From contig NC_018485.1 in assembly GCF_000304315.1 (NCBI RefSeq), positions 3,132,501 to 3,196,500 on the forward strand: 64,000 bases of DNA, written 5' to 3'. Shown one piece after another: positions 44,612 to 54,502 of this stretch. The notes beneath the pieces were generated by a model. That model did no database searches and was not told the origin of the DNA. It was given only the letters and a program-made list of their open reading frames with translations. Numbering within the stretch: position 1 is the first letter of the stretch; every line of letters begins with the position of its first letter. The position numbers were made by a program, and so were the translations under genes. Source of the stretch: Methylocystis sp. SC2. Its GTDB lineage: Bacteria > Pseudomonadota > Alphaproteobacteria > Rhizobiales > Beijerinckiaceae.

Positions 44612-44785
44612 ATGACCGGTAAGGACTCTCAGCAGGTCGATATCGACCGCATGAACGCGACTCTGCGCCGTATGCTTAATACGCCGCCGAAGCCGCATAA
44701 GAAAACCGGTGCTAAGGTGAAGCCCGAATCAGGGGCTTCTGATGCCAAAGACAATACAGGTCATCGTCCACGACGACCAAGATGA
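44612..44785 (+). CDS. Small ORF overlapping the MazF-like gene, possible antitoxin
   Basis: A 57-residue ORF from ATG 44612 (MTGKDSQQVDIDRMNATLRR, then MLNTPPKPHKK and a basic tail) that ends inside the next gene, with a 44-base overlap. I recall phrases like RMLxTPPKPHK in small ORFs before MazF-like genes in alphaproteobacteria. Position, size and overlap fit a type II antitoxin, but there is no DNA-binding domain I can identify. Confidence 0.5.
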   Translation: MTGKDSQQVDIDRMNATLRRMLNTPPKPHKKTGAKVKPESGASDAKDNTGHRPRRPR

Positions 44786-45290
44786 GCGCCACATACAAAC
44801 GTTGGCCGCGTGCCTGCGGGCTAACGATACATTTTCACTGCAAATCAGAGACTTTGCTGACACCATATCAAATGACCAGCATCCCCAAGGTATCCAATTC
44901 CAACCTAAGCCTGGGCAAATTTTGATTTGTCATTTTGGCTTGGCGTTCAAGCAGCCGGAAATAAATAAAACTAGGCCTGTTTTGGTAATATCCGCGCATC
45001 AAAGATCGTGGACAAGAGTGTGCACTGTAATGCCAATAAGCTCAAAGGCACCTCACACGGTAGAGCCATATCATTATCGTTTGCCTGATGGATTGTTGCC
45101 AAGGAGCAAATACCCTGAGTCTTGGCTAAAGGGTGATCTGATCGTTAGTGTTGCTGACCACAGACTAGACAGAATGAAAACTGGCTTTCGTAAATACGAG
45201 ACACCAACTGTCTCGCCAGAAGTCCTAAGGGAGGCGCGACGATGCGCCCTTCACCGACTAGGGATGCACTCATTGACAATTCACTGGTAG
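44742..45290 (+). CDS. PemK/MazF-like toxin-family protein
   Basis: A 182-residue protein. The second half has a MazF-like SH3-type core: PKPGQILICHFG (about 55-66), INKTRPVLVISAH (75-86) and VCTVMPISSKAP (93-104). MazF proteins cleave mRNA when freed from antitoxin. The N-terminal 50 residues are an extra segment, longer than in classical MazF (about 110 residues). Its start overlaps a small ORF. A candidate structured RNA follows. Toxin activity is an inference. Confidence 0.7.
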   Translation: MPKTIQVIVHDDQDERHIQTLAACLRANDTFSLQIRDFADTISNDQHPQGIQFQPKPGQILICHFGLAFKQPEINKTRPVLVISAHQRSWTRVCTVMPISSKAPHTVEPYHYRLPDGLLPRSKYPESWLKGDLIVSVADHRLDRMKTGFRKYETPTVSPEVLREARRCALHRLGMHSLTIHW

Positions 45291-45303
45291 CGGCTATCTC
45301 TTA

Positions 45304-45428
45304 GGGGTCACCGCGAAAGCGGGCTTGCAAGACCTCTTCGCGAGAGGAGGCAGGTTACAGCGAGGGCGATAACAAGTCTGCTGTAACCTCAAGAAGGCCC
45401 CGCCATAATTGGTGGGGCCTTTGCTTTT
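45304..45428 (+). ncRNA. Candidate structured RNA with four hairpins and a terminator
   Basis: The non-coding stretch after the toxin gene folds into successive stems: GGTC/GACC (45306-45309, 45331-45334) enclosing CCGC-GAAA-GCGG (45311-45322, GNRA tetraloop); a CCTCT/AGAGG stem (45333-45347); a perfect 10-bp stem AGGTTACAGC/GCTGTAACCT (45352-45361, 45380-45389); then a strong terminator. The first and second stems share two bases, so they compete slightly. The order and density exceed what a plain terminator needs. It may be an independent RNA or a structured 3' UTR. Confidence 0.4.
45394..45428 (+). terminator. Intrinsic terminator after the MazF-like gene
   Basis: AAGGCCCCGCC (45394-45404) pairs with GGTGGGGCCTT (45411-45421) with one G-U pair and a 6-base loop, then TGCTTTT. 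It also lies between convergent genes and may stop the transposase transcript in the other direction. Confidence 0.75.
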
Positions 45429-45465
45429 CAGCTTACGCCATCGCAAAAACTTTCGCGCCTGCTGC

Positions 45466-46428
45466 CTAAGCGTTCGCGGTTTCGTTAGTCCGCCGATAGG
45501 TCAAGCGCTTTCCCGCTATCTTCGCTAGTGCAATGTCGCGGCGCTCGCTGTCCTCGATGCCGAGCTCGGAACGGTTGTTGTAACGGAAATCAAACTCTTT
45601 GAGATAGCGGTGAAGGTGCTTCTCAGAGCAATGCTGATAGACGCCTTTCATGCCGCGCTTAAACACGCTGAAATAGCCTTCAATCGTGTTGGTGTGGACA
45701 TCACCGCGCACATATTCCTTAGCCGAGTGTTTGACGGTCGCATGATCGGCGAACTCTCTGCCAACATCCGGGTATAGGCGGCTTTCGTCCGTATGCAGAC
45801 GGGTTGAGCGGCGCACGTTCGTGACAAGAATTGCGCGAACGCTTTCCTTGGTGGCTTTGTCCACGTGGAAAGAGCGCACAGAGCCGCCGCGCTCAACGAG
45901 GGATACGACGCAGCGCTTGCCGGAAGGGCCTGTCTTTCCGTGTTTCGTGAACGGCCTTCCACTTGTCGTATGCGTCGGCTGCGTTTCGGTCTTTCCAAAA
46001 TAGGTTTCGTCGGCTTCGACGACCTTGCCTTCTCCGCCCATTGGCTCCGCAACGCCGGGAACGTCGCCCATTGCTTCGCGGATACGGTGTGCCATGAACC
46101 AAGCAGTTTTATAGGTCACGCCAAGTATACGGTGTAGCTGATGGGCGCTCATGCCCTTCTTGCTTGCCGTCAAGAGATGCGTCGCGTGCAACCAAGTATG
46201 CAGCGGGATTTTGGAGCGCTCGAACACGGTGCCGACCGTGACTGAGAACGGCTTGCGGCATTCGTTGCACTGATAGACGCCGGGACGATGCGACTTGCCA
46301 GCCATCTTGCGGATACGGGCTTGAGCAGCGTTGCCGCAATGCGGACAAGCCGGGCCTTCCGGCCAGCGCTGCGCTTCAAGGTGCTCGCGGGCTTTGTCTT
46401 CGTCGGTGAAAATAGCGGGAAGAGACAT
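45466..46428 (-). mobile_element. IS1595-family transposase gene (ISXO2-like)
   Basis: A 320-residue transposase that appears intact. It has an N-terminal zinc ribbon (CPHCG at 28-32 and CNECRKPF at 54-61), a helix-turn-helix region (SAHQLHRILGVTYKTAWFMAHRIRE) and a DDE-type catalytic domain with Asp140 (VEADETYFG), Asp214 (HTDESRLYPD) and Glu250 (NTIEGYFSVFKRGMKG), which is the IS1595 pattern. Terminal inverted repeats could not be located by eye. A CAGCTTACG word occurs at 45429-45437 and 46521-46529 but does not prove the ends. Confidence 0.9.
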
Positions 46429-46558
46429 GATCTTGACCTCAGTTGCCCAAGGTTTAGCATTCGAAGGCTACTACGTCAAGTATATAAATGTGTTTTTTAT
46501 CCTTGAATAGGATTATTTTCCAGCTTACGGTTGCCCGCCACCCCAGCTGGAGACCTCG

Positions 46559-46903
46559 ATGTTGCTCGATCCGACGCTCATTCCGGGGCTTAGCGCCGCC
46601 GCGGCCGCCGCCGCGCAGGGCGCGCCCTTCGCCGATCTCTTTTCTCCCCGCCGCTCCCGCGCCTCGGTCGCGCGGGCGCGTCAGCTCGCCGTCTATCTCC
46701 ACCATGTCGCGCTCGGCGCCAGCGTTTCGGCCTGCGCCAGAGCCTTCGCGCGCGACCGCGCCACGGTCCGTCACGCCTGCGCGACGATCGAAGATTTGCG
46801 CGACGATCCGCTGTTCGACGCCGCCGCCCGCCGGCTCGAAACCGCGCTCGCCGCGCAGCGCGACATGATCTGCGCCCTCCTTTCCCAAGGGAGCGCGCAG
46901 TGA
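46559..46903 (+). CDS. DnaA domain-IV-like helix-turn-helix protein
   Basis: A 114-residue protein resembling only the C-terminal DNA-binding domain of DnaA: RQLAVYLHHVALGASVSACA, then FARDRATVRHACATIEDLRDD. The RDRATVRHAC segment matches the DnaA signature (RDHTTVxHA). Such stand-alone proteins precede DUF6456 genes in alphaproteobacteria; DNA-box binding is likely, the regulon unknown. GGAG lies before ATG 46559. The TGA overlaps the next GTG. Confidence 0.82.
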   Translation: MLLDPTLIPGLSAAAAAAAQGAPFADLFSPRRSRASVARARQLAVYLHHVALGASVSACARAFARDRATVRHACATIEDLRDDPLFDAAARRLETALAAQRDMICALLSQGSAQ

Positions 46904-47751
46904 AGAAAAGATCCGGGACCCGGGAGGAAACCGGCCGCGCCATGCGCCGGCTGCTGCAGGCGCTCGCCGAGCCCGGCGCGTGCGGCGCGCTGAGCCCGCT
47001 CGAACCTTCGACGCTCGTCGTGCTCGCCGCGCGCAAAGGCGTCACCGTGGCGCGCGCGCGATTTGCGGCGGCCGCCGCCGACGCCGCGGTCGGCGAGGGA
47101 CTCGCGCGATGGGCGCAGGACGGCGGCGAGCGGCGGCTGGCGCTCACCGACGCCGGCCGCGCGCATCTGCGTCGCTTGTCCGCGCCCGACGTCGATCAGG
47201 CGGAGCCCTTTCGCGCCCAGCACGCATCCTATGCGCTGCGTCAGCTCGAAAAGGCCGCGCGGCCGACGCTCGTCAATGACGCGGAAAGTCCGCTCGCTTG
47301 GCTCGCGCGGCGAAAGGACCGGGAGGGACGAACCTTTCTCGACGCCGCGCAGCTCGAAGCCGGCGAGCGCTTTCGCCGCGACATCGAACAGGCGCAGCTC
47401 CTGCAGCGCGTGACCGCGAATTGGGAGGCGTCGATCAACGCGGCGCGGCGCGGCGCCGACGCCGGCGCCGTCTCCGAGGTGGCGATCGACGCGCGCCGGC
47501 GTCTTGCGCGCGCTTTCGACGCCGTGGGGCCGGAACTGGCGGGCCTGTTGACCGACGTCTGCGGCTATCTCAAGGGCCTGGAGATTGTCGAAAGCGAACG
47601 CGGCTGGCCGCCCCGCTCGGCGAAAGTCGTGCTGAGAATCGCGCTCGATCGATTGGCGCGCCATTACGGGCTGGCGGTCGAAGCGCGCGGCCGCGACCGC
47701 GCCGAAGCGCTGCTGCATTGGGGCGCCGAGGATTACCGGCCGAGGGTGTGA
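46900..47751 (+). CDS. DUF6456 domain-containing protein
   Basis: A 283-residue protein. The DUF6456 core is seen as VNDAESPLAWLARRKDREGR to LLQRVTANWEASIN and the tail with CGYLKGLEIVESERGWPPRSAKVVL and LRIALDRLARHYGL. The N-terminal half is winged-helix-like (LALTDAGRAHLRRL). It is a probable transcription-related protein of alphaproteobacteria without a defined role. Starts at GTG 46900, four-base overlap with the DnaA-like gene. Confidence 0.85.
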   Translation: MKKRSGTREETGRAMRRLLQALAEPGACGALSPLEPSTLVVLAARKGVTVARARFAAAAADAAVGEGLARWAQDGGERRLALTDAGRAHLRRLSAPDVDQAEPFRAQHASYALRQLEKAARPTLVNDAESPLAWLARRKDREGRTFLDAAQLEAGERFRRDIEQAQLLQRVTANWEASINAARRGADAGAVSEVAIDARRRLARAFDAVGPELAGLLTDVCGYLKGLEIVESERGWPPRSAKVVLRIALDRLARHYGLAVEARGRDRAEALLHWGAEDYRPRV

Positions 47752-47770
47752 GGAACAACCCCCTCCCTGA

Positions 47771-47898
47771 CCCTCCCCCGCTTCGCGGGAGAGGGGACCC
47801 TAACGAGCAGCGCAGCGCAGCCAGCGCGGCATTGATACGCCGGCGCAATGTTGATGAAGCGCCGAGTCGGACTCCCTCTCCCGCGAAGCGGGGGAGGG
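47771..47898. repeat. Intergenic element with exact 25-base inverted repeats
   Basis: Positions 47771-47795 and 47874-47898 are exact reverse complements (pyrimidine-rich CCCTCCCCCG start), each itself able to form a small hairpin around CTTCGCGG. The outer flanks (CCCCCTCCCTGA, and TTGGGGTGGGGG on the right) continue the symmetry imperfectly. This is a typical interspersed palindromic element. It lies between convergent genes. Confidence 0.8.
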
Positions 47899-47911
47899 TT
47901 GGGGTGGGGGC

Positions 47912-48334
47912 CTATGCCGCCATCGCCTCGCGCGCTTCTTTCTTGATGCGCTCGACCATCGATCGCAGGCCATTGGCGCGCTGCGGCGTCAGATGTTCGG
48001 AAAGGCCGAGCTCCTTGAAGAGCGGCGCCGCGTCGGTTTCGACGATCTCCTGCGCCGGCCGCCCGGAGTAAAGCGCCAGCACGAGCGCGACGAGGCCGCG
48101 CACGATATGCGCGTCGCTGTCGCCGCGAAACGCGAGCGCGGTGCGTCCGTCGGCGTCGCGCGTCGGCGTCGTTTCGAGCCACACCTGGCTGGCGCAGCCG
48201 CGCACTTTGTTGGCGTCGGTATAGGCGTCTTTCGGCAGCGGCTCGAGCGTGCGCCCAAGCTCGATGAGATAGCGGTAGCGGTCCTCCCACTCATCGAGCA
48301 GTTCGAAATTGCCGATGATCTCGTCGATCTGCAT
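47912..48334 (-). CDS. sufE: Cysteine desulfuration protein SufE
   Basis: Accepts persulfide sulfur from SufS for Fe-S cluster assembly. The 140-residue protein has WEDRYRYLIELGR, the acceptor Cys in NKVRGCASQVWL (about residue 47) and LGLSEHLTPQRANGLRSM. GGAG before ATG 48334 fixes the start; the frame extends 10 codons. Stand-alone, with no suf genes nearby. Confidence 0.95.
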   Translation of the reverse strand: MQIDEIIGNFELLDEWEDRYRYLIELGRTLEPLPKDAYTDANKVRGCASQVWLETTPTRDADGRTALAFRGDSDAHIVRGLVALVLALYSGRPAQEIVETDAAPLFKELGLSEHLTPQRANGLRSMVERIKKEAREAMAA

Positions 48335-48470
48335 TTGCTCCGCATCCTTTAGGCGAAGGCGCATTCTACCTCATTTCGGCGCTAAGCCGCGCCCTTTCCT
48401 TGGCGAGGGCCACGCCTTACATTCCGCGCGACGATCGCTGGCGCGCCGCGCCGCTCTTTAGGAGTTTTAT

Positions 48471-49067
48471 ATGAGCGACTTTTCCCGCTGGCGCGCCGTC
48501 GCCGCCGCGATTTTTCTTAGCCTGGGCCTTGCAGGCTGTGGCTACAATACGATTCCGACGCTCGAAGAAAACGCCAAGGCGAAATGGTCGGACGTGCAGT
48601 CGCAATATCAGCGCCGCGCCGATCTCATCCCCAATCTCGTCGAGACCGTGAAGGGCTACGCCAGACAGGAAAAGGACGTGCTCACCTCCGTCGTCGAGGC
48701 CCGCGCCAAGGCGACGTCCGTCAAGGTCGACGCGGGTTCGCTGACCGATCCAGAAAAGATGAAGCAGTTCCAGGAGGCGCAAAACCAATTGACCGGCGCG
48801 CTGGGGCGACTGATCGCCGTGAGCGAAGCCTATCCGGATCTGAAATCCAACCAGAACTTCCTCGCCCTGCAGTCGCAGCTCGAAGGCACTGAGAACCGCA
48901 TCAATGTCGCGCGGCGCGACTACATCGAGGCGGTGCGGGAGTTCAACACCTCGCTGCGCACCTTCCCGACGCTCCTCTGGGCGAAGACCTTCTTCGCCGG
49001 CACGAAGCCGATGGCGGAATTCTCCGCGGCCGGCGCGGCGCAATCGCCGCCGGAAGTGAAGTTCTAA
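48471..49067 (+). CDS. lemA: LemA family lipoprotein
   Basis: A 198-residue protein with a lipoprotein signal: hydrophobic segment then LAGC (Cys about residue 23). LemA features follow: WSDVQSQYQRRADLIPNLVETVKGYA and LIAVSEAYPDLKSNQNFLALQ. LemA proteins are helical envelope proteins of unclear function. AGGAG precedes ATG 48471. cysE begins directly after its stop. Confidence 0.93.
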   Translation: MSDFSRWRAVAAAIFLSLGLAGCGYNTIPTLEENAKAKWSDVQSQYQRRADLIPNLVETVKGYARQEKDVLTSVVEARAKATSVKVDAGSLTDPEKMKQFQEAQNQLTGALGRLIAVSEAYPDLKSNQNFLALQSQLEGTENRINVARRDYIEAVREFNTSLRTFPTLLWAKTFFAGTKPMAEFSAAGAAQSPPEVKF

Positions 49068-49910
49068 ATGATGAGCGCCGACGCGCCGACAGAAGAGCTG
49101 ATCGCGCGCGCGGCGATGTGGGCGCACATGCGCGGCGAGGCCGAGGAGGCGCTGCGTCTCGATCCTTCGCTGGCCCCGCTGATGCAGGGCGCGATCCTCA
49201 ACCGCGCGTCGCTCGAAGAGGCGGTGGTCCATCGCATCGCCGCGAGACTCGGCGCGTCAGCGCTGGACGCGGAGACGATCGCCGACGCCTTCCTGCAGGC
49301 GGCGCGCGACGACGCGGCGATCGCTGCGGCCTTCCGCGCCGATCTCGCCGCCTATGTCGAGCGCGATCCCGCCTGCGGGCGGATGATCGAGCCGCTGCTC
49401 TATTTCAAGGGCTTTCACGCGATCCAGTCGGCGCGGCTGGCGCATGCGCTGTGGCGCGCGCGGCGCCACGACTTCGCTTTCTATATCCAGAGCCGCGCCT
49501 CCGATGCGCTGGCGGCGGACATTCATCCGGCCGCGCGCTTCGGCAAAGGCCTGTTCCTCGATCATGGCGCCGGTTTCGTCGTCGGCGAGACGGCGGTCGT
49601 CGACGACGACGTCTCGATTCTGCATAATGTGACGCTGGGCGGCACGGGCAAGGTCGCGGGCGACCGTCATCCGAAGGTCAGGCGCGGCGTGATGATCGGC
49701 GCGGGCGCCAAAATTCTCGGCAATATCGAGATCGGCGCCTGTTCGCGGATCGCCGCGGGCTCGGTGGTGCTGCAGTCGGTTCCGCCCAATTCCATCGTCG
49801 CCGGCGTTCCGGCGAAGGTGGTCGGCGCCGAGTCCTGCGCTGAGCCGGCGCGCGACATGGACCAGATCCTGCGCGGCCTCGCCTATGATTCCTTCGATTA
49901 TGTGATCTGA
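49068..49910 (+). CDS. cysE: Serine O-acetyltransferase
   Basis: Makes O-acetylserine from serine and acetyl-CoA for cysteine synthesis. The 280-residue protein has the N-terminal helical domain and a left-handed beta-helix with hexapeptide repeats: [55 protein letters not shown] 49068 (or 49071) directly follows the lemA TAA without a clear SD, so translation may be coupled. With gshB nearby it forms a thiol-metabolism group. Confidence 0.95.
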   Translation: MMSADAPTEELIARAAMWAHMRGEAEEALRLDPSLAPLMQGAILNRASLEEAVVHRIAARLGASALDAETIADAFLQAARDDAAIAAAFRADLAAYVERDPACGRMIEPLLYFKGFHAIQSARLAHALWRARRHDFAFYIQSRASDALAADIHPAARFGKGLFLDHGAGFVVGETAVVDDDVSILHNVTLGGTGKVAGDRHPKVRRGVMIGAGAKILGNIEIGACSRIAAGSVVLQSVPPNSIVAGVPAKVVGAESCAEPARDMDQILRGLAYDSFDYVI

Positions 49911-50049
49911 CCCGCGCCGCCGCGTCCGCCGAGGGCCGGGGCGATTGAGGGTTGCGCAGGGTCACGGTTCTCCTGCTATGTGTCGCCCGCGCCGCGACGC
50001 CGTTCCCAAGGGCCGGCGCAGGGCGGCGGCGGCCGGGGCAGGGGGATCG

Positions 50050-51027
50050 ATGCTCGAGATTGCGGTCCAGATGGACCCCTTGGAACGCATTAATTTTGCT
50101 GGCGATTCCACCTTCGCGCTGATGCTGGAGGCAAAGCGCAGGGGCCATCGCCTGTGGTTCTACACGCCGGATCAATTGTCGCTCGAAGGCGACAGGCTGA
50201 CGGCGCGGGCGCGTCGCATCGACGTTTTCGACGATCCTTCGCGCTTTTACGCGCTTGGCGAGGCCACCGACCTTGAGCTCGGCGGCATGGACGTGGTGCT
50301 GCTGCGCCAGGACCCGCCGTTCGATCTCGCCTATATCACCTCCACGCATTTTCTGGAGCGGCTCGCGCCGAGCACGCTCGTCGTCAACGACCCCGCGCAT
50401 GTGCGCAACGCGCCGGAAAAAATCTTCGTGATGGAATTCGCCGATCTGATGCCGCCGACGCTGATCACGCGCGACCGCGCGGCGATGGAGCGCTTTCGCG
50501 CCAAGCATGGCGAGATCGTCATGAAGCCGCTCTACGGCCATGGCGGCGCCGCGGTGTTCAAGGTCGGGCCGCGCGACCCGAATTTTGGTTCGCTTTTTGA
50601 CATGTTCGCGACGACTTTTCGCGAACCCTGGGTCGTGCAGCGGTTCCTGCCGGAGATCGTGAAGGGCGACAAGCGCATTCTTCTCATCGACGGCGAGGCG
50701 ATGGGCGCGATCAACCGCATTCCGGCCGAGGACGACATCCGCTCTAATCTGGTGCGCGGCGGGGCGCCTGCGGCCTCCGAACTCAACGCGCGCGAAAGAG
50801 ACATTTGCGCGCGGCTCGGGCCGGAGCTGAAACGGCGCGGGCTGGTCTTCGTCGGCATTGACGTGATCGATGGCTGGCTCACCGAGATCAACGTGACCTC
50901 GCCGACCGGGCTGCGCGCGCTAAAACGCATCGGCGGGCCGGATCTTGCGCCGCCGCTCTTCGACGCCATCGAGGCGCGTCTGCGCGCCCTGCGCGAATCG
51001 GGCCGATCGTCGGAATTGACTCCATGA
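50050..51027 (+). CDS. gshB: Glutathione synthetase
   Basis: Joins gamma-glutamylcysteine and glycine with ATP. The 325-residue ATP-grasp protein begins [20 protein letters not shown], the family start. ATP-site segments are [16 protein letters not shown] and [18 protein letters not shown], with [13 protein letters not shown] near the end. ATG 50050 follows GGGGG; the frame runs 35 codons upstream without homology. Its TGA overlaps the glnD ATG (ATGA). Confidence 0.96.
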   Translation: MLEIAVQMDPLERINFAGDSTFALMLEAKRRGHRLWFYTPDQLSLEGDRLTARARRIDVFDDPSRFYALGEATDLELGGMDVVLLRQDPPFDLAYITSTHFLERLAPSTLVVNDPAHVRNAPEKIFVMEFADLMPPTLITRDRAAMERFRAKHGEIVMKPLYGHGGAAVFKVGPRDPNFGSLFDMFATTFREPWVVQRFLPEIVKGDKRILLIDGEAMGAINRIPAEDDIRSNLVRGGAPAASELNARERDICARLGPELKRRGLVFVGIDVIDGWLTEINVTSPTGLRALKRIGGPDLAPPLFDAIEARLRALRESGRSSELTP

Positions 51028-53834
51028 ACGAAGCAGCGCCGCTCAGCGTTTTCGCCGGCCTCGATCCCAACGCGCAGTTTCGCGGTCTGCGGCAGGCGCT
51101 TGCGCCGGCGATCGCGACGATCTGCAAGAGGGAGCGCGGCCATGCGCGGCGCACGGCGATCGTCGAATTGTTTCGCTCGGCTTTGGCGGAAGGACGCGAG
51201 ATCGCGCGCGCCCGGCTTGAGGCGCGCGGCTCGGGACTGGCCTGCGCCAGATTGATCTCAGCGCTCGAAGACGAGCTGATCGGCGCCATCTACGACTATG
51301 TCGTGCGCTATGTTTACGTCGTCGACAATCCGACCTTTGCTGAGCGTCTCGCGATTGTCGCCGTCGGCGGCTATGGGCGCGGGACGCTGGCGCCGGGCTC
51401 CGACATCGATCTTCTGTTTCTCGTGCCGTACAAGCAGACTCCATGGGGCGAAAGCGTCATCGAGGCGATCCTTTATATTCTTTGGGATCTGCGTCAGAAG
51501 GTTGGTCATGCGACGCGCTCCGTCGCCGAGTGCATGCGTCAGGCCCGCGCCGACATGACCATTCGAACCACGCTGCTCGAAGCGCGCTTCATTCTCGGCA
51601 ACGCCGAGCTGTTCAGCGAGTTCCGCGAGAGCTTCGATCGCGAGATCGCACGCTCGGATGCGCGAGAATTCGTCTCCGCCAAGCTCGCCGAACGCGATTC
51701 GCGGGTGATGCGCGCCGGCGCCTCGCGCTATCTCGTCGAGCCCAATGTGAAGGAAGGCAAAGGCGGCCTGCGCGATCTCAACACGCTGTTCTGGATCGCC
51801 AAATATGTCTATCGCGTGCGCGAGGCGAAGGAACTCGTCGCCGCCGGCCTCTTCACCGCGGCGGAGCTCAGCCTGTTCGAGCGCTGCGAGGAGTTTTTGT
51901 GGCGCGTGCGCTGTCATCTGCATTTCGCGACGGGGCGCGCCGAAGAACGGCTGGCCTTCGACGTGCAAACGACGATCGCCAGGCGCCTTGGCTATCACGA
52001 CCGTAGCGGGCTGTCGCCGGTCGAGCGCTTTATGAAGCACTATTTTCTCGTCGCCAAGGAAGTTGGCGACCTCACCGCGATCGTCTGCGCGGCGCTTGAA
52101 GAAAAGCAGGCGAAGCCGCGCGCCATTTTCGAGCGCTTTCTGCAGCCGTTTCGGCGCCGGCGCAGTCGCGGCCCGCAAGGCGACTTCATCGTCGATCACG
52201 ACCGCATCAGCATCGTCGACGCCGATGTGTTCAAGCGCGATCCGGTCAACATCATCCGGCTGTTCTGGATGGCCGACCATCATGGCCTGCCGCTGCATCC
52301 GGACGCTCTGCGCGCGGTGACTCTGTCGCTGCGCCTGATCGACGCCAATCTGCGCGCGAACAAGGAAGCCAATCGGCTGTTTCTCGAAATCCTGCTCTCG
52401 CGCAACATGACCGAAATCACGCTGCGCCGGATGAATGAGACCGGCGTGCTCGGGCGCTTCATCCCGGAATTCGGCAAGGTCGTCGCGATGATGCAATTCA
52501 ACATGTATCATCACTACACCGTCGACGAGCATCTGCTGCGCGCGGTCGGCGGACTGTCGGACCTCGAAGCCGGGCGCATGCCGGAGCATCAGCAGCTCGT
52601 TGACGAAATCCTGCCGACGATCGTCAACCGCAAGGTGCTTTATCTGGGCCTCTTCCTGCATGACATCGCCAAGGGCCGAAAGGAGGATCACTCCCGCGCC
52701 GGCATGGAGGTGGCGCGCAGCCTGTGTCCGCGTCTGGGCTTCACCCCCGGCGAGACCGAGTCCGTGGCCTGGCTCGTCGAGCATCATCTCACCATGTCGA
52801 GCTTCGCGCAGAGCCGCGATCTCTCCGACCGCGTCACGATCGAGAATTTCGCCGCCATCGTTCAGACGATGGAGCGGCTGAAGATGCTGTTCGTTCTCAC
52901 CGTCTGCGACATCAACGCGGTCGGGCCCGGCGTGCTCGACGCCTGGAAGGCGCAGCTGCTGCGCGTGCTCTATTGGGAGACCGAGGTTGTGCTCGGCGGC
53001 GGCCATTCGGCGGTCGATCGCAAGAGTCGCGTCGCGGCCGCGAAAGCCGAGCTGCGCGCCGCGCTTCCGGAGTGGAGCGACGAGGCGTTCGACGCCTACG
53101 CCAAGCGTCACTATCCGGCCTACTGGCTCAAGGTCGACGTCGCCCGCAAGCTGCGTCACGCCGAGCTGCTTCGCCAGATGAACGGCGCATCGGCGCCGCT
53201 CGCGACCGCAGTCGAACTCGACAGGACGCGCGGCGCCGTTGAGCTGACCGTCGTCGCGCCGGACAACCCGCGTCTGCTGTCGATCATCGCCGGCGGCTGC
53301 GCGGCGGGCGGCGCCAATATCGTCGACGCGCATATTTTCACCACCGCGGATGGTCTCGCGCTCGACACGATCTTCTTCTCGCGCGCCTTTGATTTTGACG
53401 AGGATGAAATGCGTCGCGCCGGGCGCATCGCCGGGCTCATCGCCAGGGCGCTGCGCGGCGAGGTCGTCGTGTCCGAAGAGCTGCGGGCGCGCGCCAAAAC
53501 GCATCTGCCGACCGACGCCTTTTCGGTCGCGCCCGAGGTCGTCGTCGATAACAGCCTGTCGAACGTCTATACCGTCATCGAGGTCTCCGGACTCGATCGC
53601 GAGGGCCTGCTGTTCGAACTCACCAACGCCATTTCGCGGCTCAATCTCAATATCGCCTCGGCGCATATCGTCACCTTTGGCGAGCGCGCCGTCGACGCCT
53701 TCTATGTCACGGATCTGACAGGGGCGAAGATCGCATCCCCGCAGCGACAGGCGGCCATCAAGCGCCAGCTCCTGGACGTGTTTGGCGGTCCCGGCGCGCG
53801 CGGGGCCAAAACGCCGGCCGCCGCCGCGACTTGA
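51024..53834 (+). CDS. glnD: [Protein-PII] uridylyltransferase/uridylyl-removing enzyme
   Basis: The nitrogen sensor that uridylylates PII when glutamine is low. The 936-residue protein has the nucleotidyltransferase motif [18 protein letters not shown] (115-132), a helical linker, an HD domain ([28 protein letters not shown]) and two C-terminal ACT domains ([18 protein letters not shown] and [20 protein letters not shown]). Length is normal. The ATG overlaps the gshB stop. Confidence 0.97.
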   Translation: MNEAAPLSVFAGLDPNAQFRGLRQALAPAIATICKRERGHARRTAIVELFRSALAEGREIARARLEARGSGLACARLISALEDELIGAIYDYVVRYVYVVDNPTFAERLAIVAVGGYGRGTLAPGSDIDLLFLVPYKQTPWGESVIEAILYILWDLRQKVGHATRSVAECMRQARADMTIRTTLLEARFILGNAELFSEFRESFDREIARSDAREFVSAKLAERDSRVMRAGASRYLVEPNVKEGKGGLRDLNTLFWIAKYVYRVREAKELVAAGLFTAAELSLFERCEEFLWRVRCHLHFATGRAEERLAFDVQTTIARRLGYHDRSGLSPVERFMKHYFLVAKEVGDLTAIVCAALEEKQAKPRAIFERFLQPFRRRRSRGPQGDFIVDHDRISIVDADVFKRDPVNIIRLFWMADHHGLPLHPDALRAVTLSLRLIDANLRANKEANRLFLEILLSRNMTEITLRRMNETGVLGRFIPEFGKVVAMMQFNMYHHYTVDEHLLRAVGGLSDLEAGRMPEHQQLVDEILPTIVNRKVLYLGLFLHDIAKGRKEDHSRAGMEVARSLCPRLGFTPGETESVAWLVEHHLTMSSFAQSRDLSDRVTIENFAAIVQTMERLKMLFVLTVCDINAVGPGVLDAWKAQLLRVLYWETEVVLGGGHSAVDRKSRVAAAKAELRAALPEWSDEAFDAYAKRHYPAYWLKVDVARKLRHAELLRQMNGASAPLATAVELDRTRGAVELTVVAPDNPRLLSIIAGGCAAGGANIVDAHIFTTADGLALDTIFFSRAFDFDEDEMRRAGRIAGLIARALRGEVVVSEELRARAKTHLPTDAFSVAPEVVVDNSLSNVYTVIEVSGLDREGLLFELTNAISRLNLNIASAHIVTFGERAVDAFYVTDLTGAKIASPQRQAAIKRQLLDVFGGPGARGAKTPAAAAT

Positions 53835-53889
53835 TTTTGACGTTTCGCGCGCAGATATCGAAGCCTTTACGAAGAATGATGGTGACAGC

Positions 53890-54486
53890 ATGAGCGATCC
53901 AACGAATGCGGACAAGAAGGCTGAGTCGACGGAAAATCCGGGGGGCGCAGAGCCCTCGTCCTTGTCGCAGCCGTCGGCCGAATCCGACATTGCGCAGCCG
54001 GAGCCGTTCACCGAGCTCGAAAATCTTTATGCCGAAAACGCAGGGTTAAAGGACAAGCTCCTGCGCGCGCTCGCCGAAGTCGAGAATGTGCGCCGTCGCG
54101 CCGAGCGCGAGATCGCCGATGCGAAAACCTATGGCGTGGCGAATTTCGCGCGGGAGATGCTGTCGTTCGCCGATAATCTACGCCGCGCGATCGAGAGCGT
54201 GCCCGAGCAGGCGCGCGCCGAGCCGGCGGTCGCGTCGCTGCTGGAGGGGGTTGACGTGATGGAGCGTGATTTTCTTGCCCGGCTCGCGCGCTTCGGCGTG
54301 AGGAAGATCGACGCCCAAGGCGCGCGCTTCGATCCCAATCAGCATGAAGCGCTGTTCGAAATTCCCGACGAGACGCAACCCGCGGGCACGGTGGCTCAGG
54401 TCGTTGAGCAAGGCTACATGATCGGCGAACGCGTGTTGCGCCCCGCAAAAGTCGGCGTGGCGCGCGGCGGATCGAAGCCGTCCTGA
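53890..54486 (+). CDS. grpE: GrpE nucleotide exchange factor
   Basis: Exchange factor for DnaK. The 198-residue protein has an acidic, disordered N-terminus, a long coiled coil (NLYAENAGLKDKLLRALAEV to RRAEREIADAKTYG), and the C-terminal beta domain with FDPNQHEALFEIPDE and VVEQGYMIGERVLRPAKVGV. ATG 53890 is preferred. The usual hrcA neighbour is absent; it follows glnD instead. Confidence 0.96.
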   Translation: MSDPTNADKKAESTENPGGAEPSSLSQPSAESDIAQPEPFTELENLYAENAGLKDKLLRALAEVENVRRRAEREIADAKTYGVANFAREMLSFADNLRRAIESVPEQARAEPAVASLLEGVDVMERDFLARLARFGVRKIDAQGARFDPNQHEALFEIPDETQPAGTVAQVVEQGYMIGERVLRPAKVGVARGGSKPS

Positions 54487-54502
54487 CCGGTCGAGGATTC
54501 GC

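Noticed and set aside
43840..46520. A tRNA-borne integrative element
   Set aside because: No tRNA gene, integrase or flanking attachment repeats were seen around the low-G+C patch.
45429..46529. CAGCTTACG direct repeats as target-site duplications of the IS1595 element
   Set aside because: The sequences just inside the two copies are not inverted repeats of each other, and nine bases can match by chance.
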